This document shows positions 32,231 through 42,005 of a DNA stretch of 64,000 nt, piece after piece. Source of the stretch: Pararge aegeria (taxonomy: Eukaryota; Arthropoda; Insecta; Lepidoptera; Nymphalidae); contig NC_053202.1 in assembly GCF_905163445.1 (NCBI RefSeq), positions 9,672,001 to 9,736,000 of the forward strand. The letters are read 5' to 3'. The notes beneath the pieces are model-generated. The model was not told the DNA's origin and did no database searches. It saw nothing but the letters and a program-made list of their open reading frames with translations. Position 1 is the stretch's first letter; every line of letters starts with the position of its first letter. The position numbers were made by a program, and so were the translations under genes.

Positions 32231-32338
32231 TTGGCGCAAATCCAAAACTGTGTTGGGGTAGTAGGGATCGTCAAGCAAAGCGAGTAAATCTATTATTTTA
32301 AAGTACCGTTTTTACGCGTAGCATACTTGGCATACTAG

Positions 32339-32389
32339 AGTCTAAAGACTATATCAAATGTATGGAACATTTGATTTAGTCTTTAGACT
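32339..32389. repeat. Inverted repeat, 23-bp arms
   Basis: Arms 32339-32361 and 32367-32389 pair with one mismatch around ATGGA. The right arm's TTTAGTCTTTAGACTCCTAG recurs in diverged form at 32441-32460. Confidence 0.8.
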
Positions 32390-32470
32390 CCTAGGCGGTC
32401 AAAACCGCCGCGTGGCAAACCGTGCAATTTTCATACATTTAATTTAGTCTTACACGCTTAGGCGGTCGCA

Positions 32471-32624
32471 CTGCGTCACAAATATAAGCGAATGTCCAGT
32501 CGCCAGCACGTAATACTTGCTGTCTGTTTTCAGCCTACTGTATGCTCCTGCGTCACAAATATAAGCGAATGTCCAGACGCCAGCACGTAATACTTGCTGC
32601 CTGTTTTCAGCCTACTGTATGCTC
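32471..32624 (+). repeat. 77-bp tandem duplication
   Basis: CTGCGTCACAAATATAAGCG begins at 32471 and 32548. The two units are nearly identical through CAGCCTACTGTATGCTC. Confidence 0.85.
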
Positions 32625-32799
32625 GTTCAACTGTGGTAAACCAGTCTAACCACGCTTTAGTAAGTAGAGCTTGCACGATGTATCGTAAATCAATTGGGCC
32701 CTGAGTTGTATGGCGGTACTGAATAGAGGTTACACTTCGATCAATACATGCTACATAATTGTGGATGATTTTATACGATACTCGTAAGCTAGTCATCGT

Positions 32800-32930
32800 T
32801 ATCAACCTATTACCGGCCCACTTCAGGGCACAATTCTCATCCACGCTGGCCAAATGCGGTTTGGTGGACTTCACACACCTTTGAGAACATTATGGAGAAC
32901 TCTCGTTCAAGCAAGTGATATTTAAATATC
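32800..32930 (-). mobile_element. SINE B fragment
   Basis: CTATTACCGGCCCACTTCAG, CACGCTGGCCAAATGCGG and ATTATGGAGAACTCTCG, then a jump to CAAGCAAGTGATATTTAA with an internal deletion. It abuts the SINE A at 32937. Confidence 0.7.
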
Positions 32931-32936
32931 GATTTT

Positions 32937-33190
32937 GACGGCCGACTGGCGCAGTGGGCAGCGACCCTGCTTTCTGAGTCCAAGGCCGTGGGTTCGATTC
33001 CCACAACTGGAAAATGTTTGTGTGATGAATATAAGTGTTTTTCAGTGTCTGGGTGTTTATCTGTATATTATAAGTATTTATGTATATTATTCATAAAAAT
33101 ATTCATCAGTCATCTCAGTACCCATAACACAAGCTACGCTTACTTTGGGGCTCGATGGCGATGTGTGCATTGTCGTAGTATATTTATACT
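32937..33190 (+). mobile_element. SINE A copy
   Basis: Full-length head, B box GGTTCGATTCC, body and GTCGTAGTATATTTAT end. Only single-base differences from the other good copies. Confidence 0.9.
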
Positions 33191-33364
33191 TATACTATAT
33201 TAAATATCTAAAAACGCAGGAAAAGTTACAGGTGCATGCCGGGAATCGAACTAGATCCCCGTGATAGCGCGGCTGAAGTCAACAAAGCTATAACATCTTC
33301 CGTTTTAGACCTAATAGTTCTGTGTGCTGTCTAAAAAGGGCTCTGGAACGATACCCACCAGCTT

Positions 33365-33475
33365 GTCAGGTTAAAAGAAAATAAAATTTAAAACTTAAAA
33401 ATACAAAATAATTAAAATTTAAAACTTTAAATAAAATTTTAAACTTGAAAATAAAATTTAAAAGAAAATTTTAAC
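33365..33475 (+). repeat. A-rich imperfect tandem repeat
   Basis: Repeated AAAATTTAAAACTT and AAATAAAATTTTAAACTT words. Low complexity. Confidence 0.6.
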
Positions 33476-33479
33476 CCAA

Positions 33480-34160
33480 ATTTGCGTACCCAACATTTTA
33501 CTAACGGATTCGGGCCGAAGATTTACATAATCAGTAGCGTAAATGGAATAAGCCCCTATTTAAACTAGTTAAATACAAATTACTTTGAAATAACTATTAG
33601 GTTTCACTGTTAAAATTCTCAGTACCAGCACGAATTAGGAAATTAGCAATAATGATGTCGATGACAAACAGGACGCGAGACGTGACTAAAATTTAACTAT
33701 ATATAGCTGATGTAGAGAGCCGATGTGGCCGAAATATGGCTGTATATCTGTGTATATATATATATATATTACTTATATAGATATACACACATATATATTA
33801 AACTATTCGGCAAATAACTTTTTATCTCGTGCGTGCAATGCTTTTAACAACAAATATTGTGAGACGGACATTTTTCATGTCAAAATTGGCACGTTTAGAA
33901 AATTTATTTTGACAAAATAAGTACTATAGCTTTAAAGTTTTTGTTTTCATTTTTGTTTTACTTACATTATTATTATTTTTTCTTTTTTTTGTATAATAAT
34001 TGCTTGCTAGGTACTTACTCCTAAGCAATTGTGGTTAATGTTATCGTGTTATATGTATAACCAAGTTGTGGAAACTTCATTGGTCTATGTGATACAAAAA
34101 TACGGCATTACTTTTATGTATACTGTTTGTTTCCCTAGAAAAGCTAATAAATAAATAAAC
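33480..34160. other. AT-rich stretch, no gene seen
   Basis: Contains a (TA)n tract near 33756-33770. No protein-like frame or family recognised. Confidence 0.4.
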
Positions 34161-34164
34161 TTAT

Positions 34165-34375
34165 ATCGGCCGAATGGCGCAGTGGGGACCCTGCTTTCTG
34201 AGTCCAAAGCCGTGGGTTCGATTCCCACAACTGTAAAATGTTTGTGAAATGTACATGATTTTTTATGCATAGGTATTATTCATTAAAATATTTATCATTA
34301 TCTTAGTACCCAACAAAAGCTACGCTTACTTTGTGGCTGGATGGCGATGTGTTGTCATAGTATATTTAAAAAATA
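34165..34375 (+). mobile_element. SINE A copy, internally deleted
   Basis: Head CGGCCGAATGGCGCAGTGGG lacks CAGCGA; B box intact. The body is shortened after GTACATGA, and the end GTCATAGTATATTTAAAAAA is present. Confidence 0.8.
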
Positions 34376-34529
34376 TAATATATATATTCTATTTATATAT
34401 TTGTGTAATGTTTATATCTTATTTATTGCACCACCTACCTCTACCAAATTTTACTCTCTTGATCTATGTTTATATCTCTGTAACTACTTATTTTCTTTGG
34501 TGTACAATAAAAGTGTATCCATTCGTTCA

Positions 34530-34715
34530 TTCACCTCGCCGAGCCGAGTTTGCTGTGGGCTTCTTAGACCGGGGCGCGTTTGGAACCCACGCAGCTGTAG
34601 TTGTAAGTTTACGATTGTACTTATCGCCATTATAACATGCTCAGATAACCATGTTCAGATTTTTCATGTAATGCACGCATCAAAAGTGCCATCTATGGAC
34701 ATACTTAAATATTGA
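34530..34715 (+). repeat. LINE F 3' end
   Basis: CTGTGGGCTTCTTAGACCGG, GGCGCGTTTGGAACCCACG and GCATCAAAAGTGCCATCTAT match LINE F. The simple-repeat tail is missing or eroded. Confidence 0.7.
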
Positions 34716-34824
34716 TTGTATAGATACTAGATAATGTTTAATTTTTGGTTTTTTAACCGGCTTACGAAAAAGAAGGAGTATGAATTGCTCTAACTTCAAA
34801 GCTAAACATTAACTCTACTGTAAC

Positions 34825-35032
34825 AGACAGCCGGTTGGCGCAGTGGGCAGCGACCCTGCTTTCTTCGTACAAGGCCGTGGGTTCGATTCACGATTGTTTT
34901 TCAGTGTCTGGGTGTTCATCTGTCTATTAAAAGTATTATATTCATAAAAATATTCATCAGCTATCTTGGTACCCATAAAAGCAGCTACGCTTTCTTTGGG
35001 GCTAGATGTTTTTATTGTCGTAGTATATTAAA
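34825..35032 (+). mobile_element. SINE A copy, internally deleted
   Basis: Head GCCGGTTGGCGCAGTGGGCA and B box region are present. About 40 bases between the B box and TTTTTCAGTGTCTGGGTGTT are missing. Confidence 0.8.
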
Positions 35033-35046
35033 TCAAAAATCTTATT

Positions 35047-35405
35047 AAAGTCAAAGTCAAATATTTCTTTGTTCAAATAGGCACATAGATGGCACTTTTG
35101 ATGCGTACATTACATAAAAAATATGACATGTGAGTGAGCTGATGGCGATAAGTAAATTCGCCAACTTGAAAACTAAAGCTACGAGGGTTCAAAACGCGCC
35201 CTGGTCTAAGACGAAGCCCACAACAAACTTAGTCGGTTGTTATTTTTTTTTGTTATCACCATCTCACATTGTCCTTTAAAAACTAATTAAAGAAGTAACC
35301 TGGTGAGAGCAATAATTTACACCCAAGCATTTTTATCGTTGACGTAATCCTTAATACTATAATAGGACTTTTCTATATATATTTAATAATCTTTGACTTT
35401 GACCG
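35047..35405 (-). repeat. LINE F 3' end bounded by inverted (GTCAAA) motifs
   Basis: Minus-strand LINE F with GTCAAAGTCAAA at 35050-35061. The internal blocks AAGCTACGAGGGTTCAAAAC and GCGCCCTGGTCTAAGACGAA follow. At the far edge the complement TTTGACTTTGAC occurs at 35392-35403, so the fragment looks as if it has terminal inverted repeats. Confidence 0.7.
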
Positions 35406-35639
35406 GGAAATCCAGAAAAGTCTCGGCATATTCCCATCAACGTGGCAACCCTTATTATACCTACTATATAGGACTGCCTAGGTATAGGGGTGTCACCGTA
35501 GAATCGATGTGAATGACCCGATTGCCCAGTGGTCTGTAGAAAGCCACTTTGCTCCTATAAATACATTATGAAGTCTACACCGCAAGGTGAGGGGCGTTTT
35601 TTTATCAACGTAAATATTGACGTCATGAAGTTCAAAGGC

Positions 35640-35720
35640 AATGTCATCATCATTTTAATCGATTCACGTCCACTATTGGGCAAAGATCTTTTGTAGGGTG
35701 TTCCAAAATCCACAATTGTA
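35640..35720 (-). repeat. RTE-like LINE 3' end fragment
   Basis: CATCATCATTTTAATCGATT, ACGTCCACTATTGGGCAAAG and TTTTGTAGGGTGTTCCAAAA are the RTE-like 3' end. Confidence 0.65.
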
Positions 35721-36054
35721 AATATTATTATTTTCCACATATATTAAAGTTGCTTGCAATAGCGATTTGATTTATTGCCAGTCATGTTAAATTCATAGAT
35801 GGGAATGATTTTTATAAAAAAAAAAGAAATGTAATAATAAATCTTTTGTACCTATTAAGAATTATAATTTGACCATACAGCATTGTCATGCAACTATCCA
35901 TTCCAAGTTCTTTGAAAAGAATTATTCATAATCGTAAAGATTCACTAACTATTATACAATAACTCATCCCTACTGAAAACTGTCAAAATTATCAACCTAA
36001 GTTATACAAACCATAGTGTTAAGCTCCCCGCACACAGGTCTATATTATTGTCAA

Positions 36055-36918
36055 TCTATACTTATAATAAAACTGTAACTGGAAGATTTCTGAACATTTA
36101 ATATATTTTAAAAATTTTGACCGGGGGATGCTTTATAATAGATACTGAGTCCAAAACTGATTTTTATTTAATTTTTGTCTGTCTGTCTGCTGTCCGGGCT
36201 TCACGTGAAAACTACTGAACGGATTGAAATAAAATTTGGTACAGTGGTTGCTGATATCCCGGGTCAACATATGGAATACTTTTTACCCCGATAAAAAATA
36301 AGTTTCCGATAAAAAATAAGTAAAAGGGATGATTTTTTTTTATCAATTTTACTTCATATCTCCGTTAAATTTGCACCGATTTTATTAATTCTTTTTTTAT
36401 TTGACAGTGTATACTATAAAGCATGTATTGAATTTAATGAAGATCTGATGAATATTGTAGGAGATCAAGCACATAATTCTTCACAGATAACAGCAAGTCA
36501 CAAGGCATATGGGGCAACGATCGAATGCTTCTTCTTCAACGATTGAATTCTCTCAAAATCGGTGCAACGGAGTTTTAGATAGACGTGGTTTTTTGGATAC
36601 GCATAGTTGAAATATTATAAAGCTTTTAAATTTTGTTTGGTAGAACGCGCTAATCTCACAAAATGCTGTTTCGTTTTTTTTTTCGATTTGTAGTAACAAT
36701 TATGGCTATATAACATCACGCTACTATTAATGAGATGTGTTGCAAAAACTGCAAAAAATATCCTTTTGTTAAGAGATTCTGATCCGTGCGATGCGTGAAC
36801 GGTACACGTTACGCCAAACGACGGAAGTATGTAGTAAGTATATAAAACAGTCCGCGATAACATACGACTATTTTTTGAAGTCGACTCTTTCGCGGACGAA
36901 GTCGCGTGGGTCCGCTAG
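36055..36918 (+). mobile_element. Non-autonomous Helitron, 864 bp
   Basis: Starts A|TCTATACTTATAATAAAAC and ends in CTAG|T (36915-36918). The hairpin-forming TCGCGGACGAAGTCGCGTGG is eight bases before the end. The interior has T-rich tracts but no frame for Rep or helicase. A/T flanks fit Helitron insertion. Confidence 0.75.
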
Positions 36919-36937
36919 TACTAAATATGATAATTTA

Positions 36938-37097
36938 CTTTGGGGCTAGGCGGAGTTTGTGTTCTTGGTACTACGATGACTGATAATTATTTTTATAAAT
37001 AATATACATAAATACTTATAATATAAGTAAAGATAAACACCCAGACACTGAAAAATATTAATGTTCATCACAAAAATATTTTGCAGTTGTGGGAATG
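36938..37097 (-). mobile_element. SINE A, head missing
   Basis: TTTACTTTGGGGCTAGGCGG, ATAAACACCCAGACACTGAA and TTTGCAGTTGTGGGAATGTC are the minus-strand tail and body. The copy stops inside the B-box region where the block at 37098 begins. Confidence 0.75.
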
Positions 37098-37265
37098 TCC
37101 CAAATTACCGGAATGAGCCCGCAGCCTTTGACAATTGAAAGTGTACACTGTCAAACCTTATAGCTAACTTCAGGGTGAGTGTTTATAGTGACGGTGTGCG
37201 CGCGCATTGTAAAAAAATACTCTCATTTATTCCGTAACGCGCCAAAAGAAGTACAACTTCAGTAA
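37098..37265 (+). repeat. Dispersed repeat G, copy 1
   Basis: CCGGAATGAGCCCGCAGCCT, GACAATTGAAAGTGTACACT, GTCAAACCTTATAGCTAACT and CGCGCCAAAAGAAGTACAAC. A second copy with the same order is at 52323-52480. It carries a palindromic GTGCGCGCGCA. Family not recognised. Confidence 0.75.
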
Positions 37266-37299
37266 TACTGTCTGAATGCCGGCAGTCTTAGGATCGGCT

Positions 37300-37678
37300 C
37301 CATACTGTAAACGTACATCGCTCCGGCGTAGACGGGGGGGACGGAGACGGCGGGAATATGCCGCACGTCTGCTTGCCCTGAGAGGCGGCGGGTACTTATT
37401 GGGCTAGCTACCCGTCCTTATATGAGTCTCCCTACTGTCTGAGGGAGGGTCAAGCTGTCCTGATCCCCTCCTCCTTAGCGTAGTAGCCCTGGCAATCAGT
37501 TGGGGCGGTTGGTAGACGTCTGAGAAGTATACAACGGGTTACCCGGACGTCCAATAAAGCCAACGAGAGGGACATGCCGTGATGGTTTTTATTTCGGGTA
37601 AACGAGTCCCACATAACCTCTGTTCTGCCAAAGGACAGAGGTAGCTGTAAAGCTTTTCCACCACGACAAAAAAAAAAG
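37300..37678 (+). repeat. GC-rich repeat with poly-A end, probable LINE 3' UTR
   Basis: Markedly GC-rich compared with the surroundings. It runs from TACATCGCTCCGGCGTAGAC through GGTACTTATTGGGCTAGCTA-like text to TTTCCACCACGAC and an A10 tail at 37668-37677. The A tail and composition suggest a 5'-truncated retrotransposon 3' UTR, possibly of R1 type. No coding frame was recognised. Confidence 0.5.
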
Positions 37679-37679
37679 G

Positions 37680-38400
37680 ATCGGCAGCATTATACCTACC
37701 TAACAGTGTATATCGTATATCGCAACATAAATATATATAGTAGGTAGGTAGGTATATATTTCGATTAGCAAGTCTGTTTATCTTTAATTGAACAAGACAA
37801 TAAACAGCAGGAGGTTGTTATTAAGAACCTTGTTAACCTAAAGCACAATGGCTGGGGGAGGCTTTGTGTACAATGATGCCGGAATTTGGTTCTAATCTTT
37901 AGTGAAAGCGAAGGCGAGGGAAAAACAACATTTAATACAATGTGCTGAGCTTAAAAGGCCACCTTTGATGCGAAATATGGGATGGATGGCTTTATTAACA
38001 ACAAAATCCCGGAACATATAAAAGAAAAAGAAAGTTTAAAACTTATTTACAAAATCCTTAAAACATTACTTGCTGGAGAAAGCTTATTATAAAATAAACG
38101 ACTTCCTAAATGAGAATATTTAATATTGACAATAAACGCCCTCACAGGGCGTCAAATGTAAACATTAGATTGACGTTCTTTTTGAAAAATATAATAATTA
38201 TGTCATCCATATGACATTGTAATGGACCTCTAATTGAATAAATAAATAAATATTTACTTTCATTTATCCGGGATATAATCGGGTTATATAATTTTTGTCT
38301 TCTGCTTGTGCTAGGGCTGCTAAAGTACGAGAACATGGAATAGGAGAAGTTTATCCCCACCTATTTTTACATATTTACTACTACTTGAATTATTACTACT
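37680..38400. other. Intergenic stretch, no gene seen
   Basis: Contains a GTAGGTAGGTAGGTA run at 37738-37752. No protein-like frame or recognised family. Confidence 0.4.
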
Positions 38401-38404
38401 TGAA

Positions 38405-38536
38405 AAAAAAAATTACGTAAGCTAAAAAAATATTTGTGAAAAAATTTCAAAATCTTATATATGACTATAGGTGTAGACTATGTAGCAGTACGCTGCCTCC
38501 CAATATTACGCGGGCGAAGCCGCAGGGCACATCTAG
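38405..38536 (+). mobile_element. Helitron-like 3' part
   Basis: TTACGTAAGCTAAAAAAATA, GACTATGTAGCAGTACGCTG and a CGCGGGCGAAGCCGCAGGGC hairpin end in CTAG at 38533-38536. It matches the 3' half of 10268-10525. Confidence 0.7.
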
Positions 38537-38679
38537 TATACTTATAATATACAGAGAAGCACCCAGACCCTCAAAAAACTTTCGTGTTCATCACACAAAC
38601 ATTTCCCAGTTGTGGGAATCAAACCCTCGACTTGGACTCAGAAAGCAGGGTCGCCGCAAACTGCACCAATCGGCTGTCT
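38537..38679 (-). mobile_element. SINE A, tail missing
   Basis: Minus-strand body and head from CTTATAATATACAGAGAAGC to TGCACCAATCGGCTGTC. It abuts the Helitron 3' end at 38536. Confidence 0.8.
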
Positions 38680-38699
38680 GTATTGGAATAAAAAATAAA

Positions 38700-39275
38700 C
38701 CATTAGTGCTTTAGACAAAATATTTATTATATAGATAAGTTTGGAAGCGTGGAAATCTTATACAAAGGGTAGTGGTATACCACAGACGTCATTGACAATA
38801 GTCTCCATTGGCTTTGCAAATAATGGATCTGTCCGTCACGTGGGCGGTAAACACAATACTCGAAATGGATAGTTTCCGAGTGTAAAGTGTCGTTTCCACT
38901 AAACCCGGCCTGTTGCACTCGGCATTTTAGGTCAGAAATAAAAGCATTCACTCACTTACTCTCATAGTTTGATGGGACGACCACTCCAACACAAACGGAA
39001 GGAGATCAGGCGTATGATCGTAAACTTAACGTGCTCTCCGAGGCACGGGGCTGAATCACCCTCGAATGGCCAAATTAAGGGTACCAAGGATTTCTTGATA
39101 GAAGGTTGGGACTTCAGCTTTTCGGGGAACCGAGTTCGAACCGTTAAACGTCTAACTTTCTGAGTTTAAGAAATTAAATACCACATGCTTTTACGGTGGA
39201 GAAAAAAATCCACATGCCTTTAGTTTCTACATTCCACACATTTTGCAATCTCGCGTGTGTTACCTGACCAAAGGT
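38700..39275. other. Intergenic stretch, possible eroded SINE
   Basis: CCGAGTTCGAACCG at 39127 resembles a B box, and AAGAAATTAAATACCACATG follows. No family is assigned and no protein-like frame is seen. Confidence 0.35.
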
Positions 39276-39280
39276 GAAAT

Positions 39281-39552
39281 GACGGCCGATTGGCGCAGTT
39301 TGCAGCGACCCTGCTTTCTGAGTCCAAGGCCGTGGGTTCGATTCCCACAACTAGAAAATGTTTGTGTGATGAGCATGAATGTTTTTCAGTGTCTGGGTGT
39401 TTATATGTATATTCTAAGTATTTATGTATATTATTCATAAAAATATTCATCAGTCATCTTAGTACCCATATCACAAGCTATGGGGCTAGGTGGTGATGTG
39501 TGTATTGTCGTAGTATATTTATTTATTTATTATTTATTAAAAAAAAAAAAAA
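39281..39552 (+). mobile_element. SINE A copy
   Basis: Full-length with head GACGGCCGATTGGCGCAGTT, B box GGTTCGATTCC, body and a 13-base A tail after (TTTA)n. A short deletion removes ACGCTTACTT. Confidence 0.9.
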
Positions 39553-39574
39553 GGTTGTCTGGAGGAGATCGCTT

Positions 39575-39868
39575 CAAGCCATAAGGCTGTTTTTTTATTT
39601 ATTCCACTACAAGTTATCCCTTGACTGCAATCTCACCTGGTGGTAAGTAATGATGCAGTTATCTCTAATATGCTTCTACGCGGAATCGCACTGGAACACT
39701 AAATCGCTTAGCGGCACGTCTTTGTCGGTAAGGGGGCCGAAGCCTCACACGAGACTAGAACAGAGAAAGATTAGAAGTTATAAACTCCCAAATTGCTCCT
39801 GCCGCGAATCGAACCCGGGTCCTCCTACTTAAATTCACAGCGCTCACCGTTGTGCCAGGGTTGACGTC
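39575..39868 (-). mobile_element. SINE D, tRNA-derived
   Basis: On the minus strand the head is ACCCTGGCACAACGGTGAGC with a B box GGGTTCGATTC near 39806-39816. The body includes GGCTTCGGCCCCCTTACCGA and the end ACTTGTAGTGGAATAAA. Its first ~24 bases (minus strand) are the same sequence that recurs in every 58-bp unit of the adjacent minisatellite. Confidence 0.75.
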
Positions 39869-40166
39869 TTTGCGCATATATTTAGTATTATCGTTTAGCG
39901 CTCACCGTTGCGCCAGGGTTGACGTCTTTGCGCATATATTTAGTGTTATCGTTTAGCGCTCACCGTTGCGCCAGGGTTGACGTCTTTGCGCATATATTTA
40001 GTATTATCGTTTAGCGCTCACCGTTGCGCCAGGGTTGACGTCTTTGCGCATATATTTAGTATTATCGTTTAGCGCTCACCGTTGCGCCAGGGTTGACGTC
40101 TTTGCGCATATATTTAGTATTATCGTTTAGCGCTCACCGTTGCGCCAGGGTTGACGTCTTTGCGCA
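39841..40166. repeat. 58-bp minisatellite, left array (~5.6 copies)
   Basis: Units start at 39841, 39899, 39957, 40015, 40073 and 40131, exactly 58 bases apart. Each holds CGCTCACCGTTGCGCCAGGG (the reverse of the SINE D head), TTGACGTCTTTGCGCATATA and TTTAGTATTATCGTTTAG. Copies are nearly identical. The array stops inside a unit at 40166, where the CR1-like LINE begins. Confidence 0.95.
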
Positions 40167-40346
40167 TTCAAAATTCAAAATTCAAAATTCATTTATTTCA
40201 AGTAGGCCTAATATAAGCACTTTTGAAACGTCAAGTCTGTCTGTTTGTAGTGATTCTACCACCGGTTCGGAAGGCAGATTCTACCGAGAAGAAGCCGGCT
40301 TTTCCAACATCAACAATTTACATTTTGCATTTTAACATTCATTTTT

Positions 40347-41489
40347 CTATCTTGTGAGAGCTGAAAGCGGAGCCGGATGCTTCCAAGCAACCTTTTCATT
40401 AAAAAATTCATCAATTGTATAGTAACCTCGCTGTAATAAATGTGTTTTAACAAATTCTTTAAACTTGTGCATTGGCAGGTCCAAAATCACCTTAGGAATC
40501 ATATTATAAAAGCGTATACTCAATCCCACAAATGATCCCTGTACCTTACGCAGACGATATGCAGATGACACTAATTTATGACCATTTCTTGTAAGTCGAC
40601 TGTTTATGTCCACTTTTTGTTTATAAAGACTAATATGTTGTCTTACAAATACTATATTGTTATAAATATATTGTGAAGCTACAGTAAGTATGCCTATTTC
40701 TTTAAACTTCTCACGGAGGGATTCGCGTGATTTAAGTTTATATATTGACCGTACAGCTCTTTTCTGCAATATAAATATAGTTTCGATATCAGCTGCTTTA
40801 CCCCATAACAAGATTCCATAGGACATAACACTATGAAAGTACGCAAAATAAACTAGCCTAGCTATTTCAACGTCAGTAATCTGTCTAATTTTTCTGACTG
40901 CGTAGGCAGCCGAGCTTAGTTTACCCGCTAGTGAATCTATATGGGCACCCCACTGTAGCTTATTATCCAAGGTCACGCCCAGAAAAACTGTGGAAGTCTC
41001 TATTCTTAGTGATTCACCATTTATCATTATATTTTTATCAATTTTCTTTACATTTGGTAAGATAAATTCAACACACTTTGTTTTTTTTGCATTTAAAAGT
41101 AAGTTGTTAACTGTAAACCAGTGCGACACATGCGACATAACACGGTTTACTTCGTCAGAGTTATCTTTACTCCTATCAGTCTTAAAAATTAGAGATGTAT
41201 CATCTGCAAACAATACAATGTCGCATGTTCCACTGACATGGTACGGTAGATCATTTATATACACTAAAAATAGAAAAGGACCCAAAATCGAGCCTTGTGG
41301 GACACCCATTGAGGTATTTGAACCCTGAGACTTTGCATCATTTATGCAAACTCTTTGGGTTCTATTGCTGAGATAAGAGGCAACCAAATTTAGTGCAACG
41401 TTTTGGATACCATAGTGGCTTAGCTTAAGAAGCAAGGTTGTATGATCAACACAATCGAAAGCTTTAGATAGATCACAAAAAACACCCAT
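40347..41489 (-). CDS. CR1-like ORF2, reverse transcriptase part
   Basis: RNA-templated DNA synthesis at a nicked target would be the role of this domain. The 380-codon frame contains DLSKAFDCV (first catalytic Asp at residue 6), GVPQGSILGPFLF from residue 62 and the active-site FADD at residues 94-97. Thumb motifs FLGVTLDNKLQW and a carboxyl region ending HPAPLSALTR follow. The domain's beginning (fingers with YRPIS) lies in another frame at 41625-41882. The frame is open upstream of the listed methionine to about 41615, so that ATG is internal and not a true start. The frameshift lies around 41615-41640. The catalytic residues are present, so loss of function comes from the frame breaks. 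The same carboxyl words occur in truncated copies at 13055 and 17666. Confidence 0.85.
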   Translation of the reverse strand: MGVFCDLSKAFDCVDHTTLLLKLSHYGIQNVALNLVASYLSNRTQRVCINDAKSQGSNTSMGVPQGSILGPFLFLVYINDLPYHVSGTCDIVLFADDTSLIFKTDRSKDNSDEVNRVMSHVSHWFTVNNLLLNAKKTKCVEFILPNVKKIDKNIMINGESLRIETSTVFLGVTLDNKLQWGAHIDSLAGKLSSAAYAVRKIRQITDVEIARLVYFAYFHSVMSYGILLWGKAADIETIFILQKRAVRSIYKLKSRESLREKFKEIGILTVASQYIYNNIVFVRQHISLYKQKVDINSRLTRNGHKLVSSAYRLRKVQGSFVGLSIRFYNMIPKVILDLPMHKFKEFVKTHLLQRGYYTIDEFFNEKVAWKHPAPLSALTR

Positions 41490-41624
41490 GGCGTTCTGTG
41501 AACATTCCCAGGCATCATAAACATGTTTTATAAGTTTAGCGCCTGCGTCCGTTGTGCTACGACCTTTAGTGAAGCCATACTGCTCAGGGTGTAGTAAGTT
41601 ATTTACATTAAAATGATATAAGAG

Positions 41625-41882
41625 TTAATTTAATATAATTTTTTCAAATATCTTACTAAGAGCTGGTAAGATTGAGATAGGTCTGTAATTGTTTATATCA
41701 TTTTTATTACCAGATTTAAATAGAGGAATGAGTTTACTATGTTTCATTAGGTTCGGGAAAGTACCTAAATCAACACATTCATTGAAAATTATGGCTAAAA
41801 GAGGAGCAATGACGTCAATAATTTGAGATATTACCTTTACCGACATTCCCCATATATCACCTGTTTTCTTTAATTTTAACAA
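41625..41882 (-). CDS. CR1-like ORF2, start of reverse transcriptase
   Basis: Contains VISQIIDVIAPLLAIIFNEC, HSKLIPLFKSGNK and NNYRPISILPALSKIFEK, the standard lead-in motifs of non-LTR reverse transcriptases. It is in frame with the endonuclease segment upstream, separated only by a stop codon at 42006-42008; the stretch between (41883-42005) is open and belongs to the same protein. It ends at a stop caused by the frameshift near 41620. Confidence 0.8.
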   Translation of the reverse strand: MLKLKKTGDIWGMSVKVISQIIDVIAPLLAIIFNECVDLGTFPNLMKHSKLIPLFKSGNKNDINNYRPISILPALSKIFEKIILN

Positions 41883-42005
41883 CTTGAAGTTTTTACTGAT
41901 ACCCGATGCATCTATATGTTTGAAATGAAATAAAACTTTGCACTCATTAATGTTGCCTCTTAATAAATTCTGAGCTGCAGTAGGTGAGGAATTTAGTGAA
42001 TCTGT

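Noticed and set aside
37300..37678. Host exon, because of high GC content
   Set aside because: No open frame of useful length, and it ends in an A10 tract like a retrotransposon 3' end.
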